A stretch of DNA of 8,222 nt from an uncultured Eubacteriales bacterium (GTDB lineage: Bacteria; Bacillota; Clostridia; Oscillospirales; CAG-272), in assembly GCA_934446285.1 (NCBI GenBank), contig CAKSEI010000062.1, positions 1 to 8,222 on the forward strand, read 5' to 3'. Numbering within the stretch: the first letter of the stretch is position 1; every line of letters starts with the position of its first letter. Position numbers and translations under genes: made by a program. The notes under the pieces were generated by a model, which was not told the origin of the DNA, did no database searches, and saw nothing but the letters and a program-made list of their open reading frames with translations. Positions 1 through 4,768 of this stretch are shown one piece after another.

Positions 1-1764
1 AGTGATAAGCGCGGACTGCGCCTTGAGAAAACAGGCAGCGGAATTGAAATACACTACGGCGGAATTTCCGACTTCTGCCGTGCGCTCGGACTGATCACGA
101 GCTTTTCCGAGAGCGGCGACACCGCTCTTGAGCAGTCGCCCGTCTTTGAGTCGCTGGGCTATATGCCCGACTGCTCGCGCAACGCCGTACCGAGCCTTGA
201 CGGAGCAAAAGAGCTTATGCGCCACCTCGCGGTGATGGGATTTAACGCCGTTATGTTCTATACCGAGGACACATACGAGATACCCGAATATCCCTACTTC
301 GGTCATATGCGCGGCAGATACTCCGTCGCGGAGATGAAAGAAATTGACCGCTTCGGCACTTCCCTCGGAATAGAGGTAATCCCCTGCATACAGGTGCTCG
401 CTCACCTCGACCAGACATTCCGCTGGAATTGCTTTAAGGAAATAAACGATATCGACAATATCCTGAATATCGCCGACGAGCGTTCATACGAGCTTATCGA
501 TAAAATGCTCAAGGTGTGCAGAGAGTGCTTCTCATCGAACAGAATAAATCTCGGCATGGACGAGGCGCACAACCTCGGCAGAGGAAAATACTTTGACCGC
601 ACGGGTGAGCATACGCCGGTCACCGAGCTTATGAAACGCCATCTCGAGCGCCTTATCCCCATGGCTCATTCCTACGGCTTTACACCCATGATGTGGAGCG
701 ATATGTTCTTCCGCGCACAGTACGGCAGATATTATATAACGGAAGAAAAGCTCTCACCCGAATCCGTTGCCGCAAAGCCCGACGGCGTTGTGCCGATATA
801 TTGGGACTACTACTGCGGAGAGGAGACGGTGGACAACATGATGACCTGCCACGAGCAGTTCGGAGGCGAATATGCATTTGCCGGCGGCGCGTGGAAATGG
901 ATAGGCTTTGCGCCGAATAACGCTTATTCGCTCAAGCTGTCCGACGCGCATCTGCGCATGTGCCGCAAGCATAAGGTTCGCACGGTCTTTACCACCGGGT
1001 GGGGCGACCGCGGAGGAGATGCGGCACAGCTTTCGATTCTTCCTGCACTTCTGCAGTATGCCGAATACTGCTATGCGGACGATATAACGAACGAAAAGCT
1101 CTCGGAGCGCTGCAAGGCGCTTTTCGGTCTGTCGCTCGATGATTTTCTCACCCTCGACCTGCCGAATACCGCATCCTATCACAAGCCCGACGAGCCGTGC
1201 ATCACGACTCAGTGCAAGTATATACTCTTCAACGACCCGCTGAACGGTCTGATGGATAAGCATATAGCACCCGACGACCCGCAGACCTACGCATCCCACG
1301 CGCAAAAGCTACTGGCTCTTGCAGACGCTCCGCGCTACGGGTATTTATTCAGGACTCTCGGACTGCTCTGCAGAGCGCTTGAGATAAAAGCGACGCTCAC
1401 AATCGACATCCGCGCCGCCTATAAGGCGGGCGACAGATCCTCTCTGCGAAAGATCGCAAACGAGAGAATACCGCTTGTGTCTGAAAGAATAAGAGAATTC
1501 CTCTGCGCTTTCAGAGAGCAGTGGTATCTTGAGAATAAAACCATCGGCTTTGACGCGCAGGAACAGCATATCGGCGGTCTGCTTGAGAGACTGAACTCGA
1601 CCGCTCTCAGGTTAAACGACCTGGCAGACGGAAAAATAAGCTCTATAGAGGAGCTTGAGCAGCCCGTACTCGACTTTTATTGCTGCTCCGACGACAGGGG
1701 TAAGTGGGTGCATCTCGACGCCTTTGAATGGAGCACGATAGTCTCCGCCACACCGATGAAATAA
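1..1764 (+). CDS. GH20 exo-beta-N-acetylhexosaminidase, GcnA-like (5' partial)
   Basis: Probably removes terminal beta-linked GlcNAc/GalNAc from glycans, with a retaining substrate-assisted mechanism as known for GH20. The frame is open from base 1 (587 codons visible), so the true start lies upstream; the ATG at 163 is internal because the 54 codons before it read like the GH20 N-terminal domain (FCRALGL). The catalytic TIM barrel begins near FESLGYMPDCSRNAV, continues through FYTEDTYEIPEYPYFGHMRG and IPCIQVLAHL, and carries the GH20 acid pair in GMDEAHNLGRGKY (Asp-Glu codons at 559-564). Aromatic subsite motifs follow: MMWSDMF, PIYWDYY and TTGWGDRGGDA. After about codon 370 the protein is helical and charged, matching the all-alpha C-terminal domain of the streptococcal GcnA / Paenibacillus Hex1 branch. 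Those enzymes are about 620-640 aa, so about 40 residues are missing. No signal peptide can be assessed. The start and promoter are outside the window; a terminator follows at 1854. Confidence 0.88.
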   Translation, partial: SDKRGLRLEKTGSGIEIHYGGISDFCRALGLITSFSESGDTALEQSPVFESLGYMPDCSRNAVPSLDGAKELMRHLAVMGFNAVMFYTEDTYEIPEYPYFGHMRGRYSVAEMKEIDRFGTSLGIEVIPCIQVLAHLDQTFRWNCFKEINDIDNILNIADERSYELIDKMLKVCRECFSSNRINLGMDEAHNLGRGKYFDRTGEHTPVTELMKRHLERLIPMAHSYGFTPMMWSDMFFRAQYGRYYITEEKLSPESVAAKPDGVVPIYWDYYCGEETVDNMMTCHEQFGGEYAFAGGAWKWIGFAPNNAYSLKLSDAHLRMCRKHKVRTVFTTGWGDRGGDAAQLSILPALLQYAEYCYADDITNEKLSERCKALFGLSLDDFLTLDLPNTASYHKPDEPCITTQCKYILFNDPLNGLMDKHIAPDDPQTYASHAQKLLALADAPRYGYLFRTLGLLCRALEIKATLTIDIRAAYKAGDRSSLRKIANERIPLVSERIREFLCAFREQWYLENKTIGFDAQEQHIGGLLERLNSTALRLNDLADGKISSIEELEQPVLDFYCCSDDRGKWVHLDAFEWSTIVSATPMK

Positions 1765-1853
1765 GCGACAAAAGGACTTCGGTAAATAATCTCGCGCCGC
1801 AAAAATGCAGCCCGGACTTCCATTTACCGTAAAAGACCGGACCGTCTAAATAT

Positions 1854-1890
1854 AAACGCCCGTGCGGTAAAATCGCGCGGGCGTTTGTTT
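1854..1890 (+). terminator. Rho-independent terminator of the GH20 gene
   Basis: A 13-bp stem pairs 1854-1866 (AAACGCCCGTGCG) with 1874-1886 (CGCGCGGGCGTTT), with one G-U wobble and a 7-nt loop (GTAAAAT). It is followed by GTTT. It lies 90 nt after the GH20 stop. The A-run on its 5' side would also give a U-tract on the opposite strand, so it may act in both directions. Confidence 0.85.
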
Positions 1891-1894
1891 GCAG

Positions 1895-1937
1895 CCGAAA
1901 ATAAGTTGAGCCCCGAGGACTGTCGTCCTCGGGGCTC
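1895..1937 (-). terminator. Rho-independent terminator of tRNA-Arg
   Basis: A perfect 13-bp stem pairs 1908-1920 (GAGCCCCGAGGAC) with 1925-1937 around the 4-nt loop TGTC. On the minus strand it is followed by AACTTATTTTC, a U-rich tail. It abuts the encoded CCA end of the tRNA (1938) with no spacer. Its tail almost touches the facing GH20 terminator, so the two converging units are insulated by back-to-back hairpins. Confidence 0.88.
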
Positions 1938-2013
1938 TGGCGCGCCTTGGGGGATTTGAACCCTCGACCTACCGGTTCGTAGCCGGGCACTCTATCCACT
2001 GAGCTAAAGGCGC
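1938..2013 (-). tRNA. tRNA-Arg(ACG), CCA encoded
   Basis: The minus strand folds as a 76-nt cloverleaf. The acceptor stem GCGCCTT/AAGGCGC is fully paired, the discriminator is G73 and CCA is encoded. The D arm is GCTC-AGTGGATA-GAGT, with a G10-U25 wobble, G18G19 and an A at the position used as an arginine identity element. The anticodon loop CTACGAA gives anticodon ACG (read as ICG after TadA deamination; decodes CGN). The variable loop is AGGTC and the T arm GAGGG-TTCAAAT-CCCCC. Two pairs are non-canonical: C27-U43 at the top of the anticodon stem and A50-C64 in the T stem. The strong promoter and terminator argue that it is expressed. Confidence 0.95.
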
Positions 2014-2034
2014 ACACTTTTATCGTGCTTTGGT

Positions 2035-2063
2035 ATTATACCTCAATAAAAGAAAAATGTCAA
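2035..2063 (-). promoter_or_regulatory. Consensus sigma-A promoter for tRNA-Arg
   Basis: On the minus strand, a perfect -35 TTGACA (2063-2058) is followed after exactly 17 bp by a perfect -10 TATAAT (2040-2035). Transcription would start near 2028, giving a leader of about 14 nt before the tRNA 5' end at 2013. A full-consensus promoter is typical of stable RNA genes. Confidence 0.93.
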
Positions 2064-2160
2064 TAGCTTTCGCCCATTTTCTTGCAAAAAAGCCGTCCGC
2101 GCCGACGTTATAAGCAATAATGCGGTGTCGCGGCAGATTTTACGGAATTTAAGCAAATCG

Positions 2161-2183
2161 AAAGCCCCGCACCGACGGGGCTT
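2161..2183 (-). terminator. Probable terminator of the minD / MGS-domain unit
   Basis: An 8-bp GC-rich stem (AAGCCCCG at 2162-2169 with CGGGGCTT at 2176-2183) has a 6-nt loop. Read on the minus strand it is followed by T-containing sequence (TCGATTTGC) rather than a clean U-tract. It lies about 125 nt after the stop of the MGS-domain gene and before the tRNA promoter on the same strand, which is where that operon would be expected to end. Confidence 0.6.
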
Positions 2184-2253
2184 AATCTTCCTATTAAGTA
2201 TATACCGGTTTATACGTTCCCGGAGTATCCGCTTTTTAAATGCAGCGGCGGGC

Positions 2254-2306
2254 ATACGCCTCTATACGCTTATATACGCGTATAAAAGCGTTCCGTTTAA
2301 AGGCGT
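2254..2306. repeat. Phased ATACGC repeats merging into a 26-bp near-perfect palindrome
   Basis: ATACGC occurs at 2254, 2264 and 2274, exactly 10 bp apart. The third copy forms half of a palindrome at 2266-2291 with 12 of 13 pairs matching (only A2272/A2285 mismatched) and core TATACGCGTATA at 2273-2284. An outer arm ACGCCT (2256-2261) can pair with AGGCGT (2301-2306). It sits just after the stop of the MGS-domain gene, between it and the terminator. It could be an extended 3'-UTR hairpin or an operator-like site; neither is shown. Apart from this element and the hairpin at 2161-2183, I see nothing else in 2064-2307. Confidence 0.6.
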
Positions 2307-2307
2307 C

Positions 2308-2733
2308 TTATCTCTTGCCCGAGTATCTCGGGTTGACAATCTCTCTCCACGCGAGATCTCCGCGGTCAAGTGCCATTATGAGTGCCTCGGCGGTTGCTAT
2401 GTTCGTTGCAAGCGGGACATTCTTCTTATCGCACATGAGCAGCATCTGCTCGTCGACCACACTCCCGCGTATCTTACCGTCGAGCACCGTGGTGTTTCTG
2501 AAGTAAAGCAGCATGTCTATCTCGTCGTACTCTATACGTCCGATGACCTGCTCCGCACCTCCTACCGTGCCCGCCATAAGCTTCTCGACGCGCAGACCCG
2601 TAGCCTCGGATATCATTTTCCCCGTAGTTCCGGTAGCGCACAGTTCATGCTTTGCAAGAATTCCGCAGTATGCTATGCAGAACTGCGTCATAAGTTCTTT
2701 CTTGTTATCGTCGGCTATAAGTGCTATCTGCAT
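2308..2733 (-). CDS. Methylglyoxal-synthase-fold protein with degenerate active site
   Basis: This 141-aa protein matches MgsA end to end: IALIADDNKKE (residues 3-13), the phosphate-loop motif ATGTTG (33-38), GGAEQ (58-62), MLLYFRN (74-80) and VPLATNIATAE (106-116). MgsA converts dihydroxyacetone phosphate to methylglyoxal. By alignment to the E. coli and B. subtilis enzymes as I recall them, His19 is Asp8 here, the catalytic base Asp71 is Ala60, and Asp91 is Asn80. The His98/Asp101 region is rearranged with about 3 extra residues; only Asp20 (Asp9) and the Lys/Thr phosphate contacts remain. Automatic pipelines would probably call it mgsA, but catalysis is doubtful and a ligand-binding role is more likely. 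The start is set by GAGGA at 2745-2741, 7 nt before the ATG. It lies 15 bp downstream of the minD-like gene and is surely co-transcribed with it. Confidence 0.85.
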   Translation of the reverse strand: MQIALIADDNKKELMTQFCIAYCGILAKHELCATGTTGKMISEATGLRVEKLMAGTVGGAEQVIGRIEYDEIDMLLYFRNTTVLDGKIRGSVVDEQMLLMCDKKNVPLATNIATAEALIMALDRGDLAWREIVNPRYSGKR

Positions 2734-2748
2734 TTTTTTATCCTCACT

Positions 2749-3528
2749 TCACATAAGCTTTTTACGGGAAATTTTTTTGAAATTATTGAAAACGGCGATC
2801 TGTTCGCCGTCCATACGCGCAGCTATATTATCGAAAGCAGCAACGACATTCTGACTTTTCTTCGGGTCAGCCTGCCGTCCGTGCTCCTGCTCAAAGGCAA
2901 AATCCGCATCATACGGCACAACCCCTATAAGCTGCAGATAAGTCTTATCGATAATGTCTATGAGGCCGAGCCTCTGCCCGCGCGATATTCTGCGCGTGTC
3001 CGAGGTGTCAAAACAATTTACGACAAGCCGCGAATTTTTCACTCCGAGCTTCTCAAGCTCGCGTCCCGTGTGCTCAGCGGCACGCACGGATGAAGGAGAG
3101 TGAGTCGCTGTTATGAGAGCGGCATCCGACACGGCGGCGGCAAGCGCGAACGGCTTACCGATATCGCCCGGCGTATCGATTATTATGTAGTCAAAGCTCT
3201 CTTTGCAGCCGTCGGTAAATGCACGGAAACGGCTCTCGTCCATATCGGTATTTTTTCTGAAGGGAGCGGCACAGAAACGGACATTTTTACCCGCGTCGAC
3301 GGCGACTCTCTCAAGCGGAACTCCGTCACATACAGCGTCGGCGATATCGTATATCGCCTTATCCTCGCAGCCGAGTATAAGGTCGAGACACCTCATACCG
3401 AGGTCAAGGTCTATAAGAAGTATCCGTCTGCCGCGTCTGCCGAGCGCGAGCGCAATACCTGCGCTGACGGTACTCTTGCCCACGCCGCCTTTGCACGAGG
3501 TCACCATAACGGTCTTACAGGATGTCAA
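2749..3528 (-). CDS. minD: MinD-like septum-site ATPase (ParA/MinD family)
   Basis: A P-loop ATPase of the MinD type (259 aa, usual length about 260-270). It has the deviant Walker A KGGVGKST (residues 13-20, with the signature first Lys), the MinD motif DLDLGMRCLDLILG (40-53) and a Walker B-like IIIDTPGDIG (115-124), where classical MinD has DxPAGIE. Basic and hydrophobic residues at the C-terminus (IAVFNNFKKISRKKLM) could form the amphipathic membrane-targeting helix known for MinD, so it probably cycles on the membrane and helps place the division septum. The frame extends to a TTG at 3543, but that codon is upstream of and partly within the ribosome binding site GGGGAGG (3541-3535). The TTG at 3528, 6 nt after it, is the better start. 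No minC or minE is adjacent. A close but non-orthologous MinD/ParA paralogue remains possible. Confidence 0.85.
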   Translation of the reverse strand: MTSCKTVMVTSCKGGVGKSTVSAGIALALGRRGRRILLIDLDLGMRCLDLILGCEDKAIYDIADAVCDGVPLERVAVDAGKNVRFCAAPFRKNTDMDESRFRAFTDGCKESFDYIIIDTPGDIGKPFALAAAVSDAALITATHSPSSVRAAEHTGRELEKLGVKNSRLVVNCFDTSDTRRISRGQRLGLIDIIDKTYLQLIGVVPYDADFAFEQEHGRQADPKKSQNVVAAFDNIAARMDGEQIAVFNNFKKISRKKLM

Positions 3529-3555
3529 GGCGTGCCTCCCCAATTCTTTTTATAT

Positions 3556-3584
3556 ATTTTACCATGAAAAATCCGTGCGGTCAA
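3556..3584 (-). promoter_or_regulatory. Promoter of the minD / MGS-domain unit
   Basis: On the minus strand, -35 TTGACC (3584-3579) and -10 TAAAAT (3561-3556) are separated by exactly 17 bp. Transcription would start near 3549, only about 20 nt before the TTG start at 3528, a short leader that carries the GGGGAGG site. Confidence 0.82.
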
Positions 3585-3598
3585 CACAAAAATTGCAA

Positions 3599-3625
3599 CA
3601 TTTTTTTAAAAACCGCATTTTTTTA
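3599..3625. repeat. Direct repeat CATTTTTTTA between divergent promoters
   Basis: The 10-mer CATTTTTTTA occurs at 3599-3608 and 3616-3625. Both copies lie in the 44 bp between the two divergent -35 boxes. A/T tracts here could serve as UP elements or bent DNA for both promoters, but low complexity alone could explain them. Confidence 0.45.
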
Positions 3626-3628
3626 GCG

Positions 3629-3657
3629 TTGACCAAAACACAGGCGTATGATATAAT
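3629..3657 (+). promoter_or_regulatory. Promoter of the EIIC / YfhO unit
   Basis: -35 TTGACC (3629-3634), 17-bp spacer, perfect -10 TATAAT (3652-3657). The leader is about 35 nt, with GGAGG at 3689-3693 placed 4 nt before the ATG. It shares the -35 hexamer TTGACC with the divergent minD promoter. Confidence 0.9.
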
Positions 3658-3697
3658 ATTTCTTAAGTATGAGTAAAGTCTTATTATCGGAGGAAAA

Positions 3698-4768
3698 ATG
3701 ACAAATAAATCTTTTTTGGCAAGAAAAGGTGTAAACATCTCGGCAAAGGTCTACTTTGTCGACGCCATGGGGGGAATGGCTCAGGGGCTTTTCGCGTCCC
3801 TGCTGATAGGCACGATTCTTTCTACTCTTGCTACATACGTGGGAAAACTTGACGGCAGCTTCTTTGCTTCAGTCTCCGCATTCATAAGAGAAATAAGTAC
3901 CGTTGCGAAAACGGTTACGGGTGCGGCAATCGGAGTCGGCATTGCCGCCGCTCTCGGAGCGCCCATGCTCGTAATCGCCTGCGTCGCCGCAATAGGTCAG
4001 TTTGCGAACGCCTACGGCACGGCGGAATATCAGGCAGGCCCTCTCGGCGTTTTCGTCGCCGTCATAATCGCCTGCGAGCTCGGTAAAATCGTATCAAAGG
4101 AAACAAAGATTGATATCCTCGTCACTCCTCTCGTGACCCTCACGAGCGGATATCTCACGGCTTATTTTGCCTGTCCTTTCATTGCACGCGGCATGAATCT
4201 GCTCGGCACGTTTATAAACGACGCAACTACTCTGCACCCCTTTTCGATGGGTATAGTCGTCTCGGTTGCGGTCGGTATAATTCTTACTCTTCCCATATCG
4301 AGCGCCGCGATATGCGCCTCAATAGGTATAAGCGGCATTGCGGGAGGTGCGGCTCTCGCGGGATGCTGCGCGCAGATGGTCGGATTTGCCGTCGCGTCAT
4401 TCAGAGAAAACAAATGGTCGGGTGTTATTTCTCAGGGGCTCGGCACCTCAATGCTGCAAATGCCGAATATTATCCGTCACCCACAGATATGGCTGCCCGC
4501 TACTCTTGCTTCCGCGATAACGGGACCCATATCCACTATGTTCTTCAGGCTTGAGTGCACGGGCGTATCCGCGGGTATGGGCACGTGCGGACTCGTCGGT
4601 CCTCTCGGTGCCGTGTCCGCCATGACCGAGTCGGGCACTCTCGACTCCTTTGCATGGGTCGGTATAGTTCTCATATGCATCGTGCTGCCCGCGCTCTTCT
4701 CTCTGCTCATAAGTGAGCTTATGCGTGCGCTGCACATTATAAAACCCGGTCAGATGAGTCTCGAATGA
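3698..4768 (+). CDS. PfoR-like PTS EIIC_2-family membrane protein
   Basis: A 356-aa polytopic membrane protein of the PTS_EIIC_2 (PfoR-like) family, which is normally about 340-360 aa, so it looks full length. Family-like features are the N-terminal VYFVDAMGGMAQGLFASLLIGT (split here around residues 18-39), GAAIGVGIAAALGAP, the glycine/alanine-rich GIAGGAALAGCCAQ and the C-terminal GTCGLVGPLGAVSAM. I count roughly eight to ten hydrophobic segments. The family resembles the sugar-translocating IIC domain of phosphotransferase systems but stands alone here, with no IIA or IIB domain in the protein or beside it. Its substrate and even its transport activity are therefore unknown. The Clostridium perfringens relative PfoR was first described as a toxin-gene regulator. 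It is first in a unit with the yfhO-like gene, whose ATG overlaps this stop. Confidence 0.85.
   Translation: MTNKSFLARKGVNISAKVYFVDAMGGMAQGLFASLLIGTILSTLATYVGKLDGSFFASVSAFIREISTVAKTVTGAAIGVGIAAALGAPMLVIACVAAIGQFANAYGTAEYQAGPLGVFVAVIIACELGKIVSKETKIDILVTPLVTLTSGYLTAYFACPFIARGMNLLGTFINDATTLHPFSMGIVVSVAVGIILTLPISSAAICASIGISGIAGGAALAGCCAQMVGFAVASFRENKWSGVISQGLGTSMLQMPNIIRHPQIWLPATLASAITGPISTMFFRLECTGVSAGMGTCGLVGPLGAVSAMTESGTLDSFAWVGIVLICIVLPALFSLLISELMRALHIIKPGQMSLE

Noticed and set aside
754..1305. A 183-codon open frame on the minus strand inside the GH20 gene
   Set aside because: It is antisense to conserved GH20 catalytic sequence, with no ribosome binding site or protein-like composition.
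1938..2013. The tRNA 3' end as an integration (attachment) site for a mobile element
   Set aside because: No integrase gene and no duplicated tRNA 3' fragment is visible in the window; the 3' end runs straight into its terminator.
1643..2017. A 124-codon minus-strand frame over the tRNA and the GH20 3' end
   Set aside because: It runs through the tRNA-Arg gene and two terminator hairpins, so it is not a protein gene.
2043..2255. A 70-codon minus-strand frame between the MGS-domain gene and the tRNA
   Set aside because: It spans the operon terminator and ends inside the tRNA promoter region, with no good ribosome binding site; its Lys/Arg-rich product matches nothing I know.
2308..2733. Assigning the gene symbol mgsA
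   Set aside because: The fold is clear, but the loss of the catalytic Asp and other active-site residues makes the enzymatic name misleading.
2125..3093. A 322-codon open frame on the plus strand across the MGS-domain and minD genes
   Set aside because: It lies antisense to two genes with clear family motifs, ribosome binding sites and a promoter. It begins upstream of a terminator hairpin, and its product has no recognisable domain; it is a codon-bias shadow.
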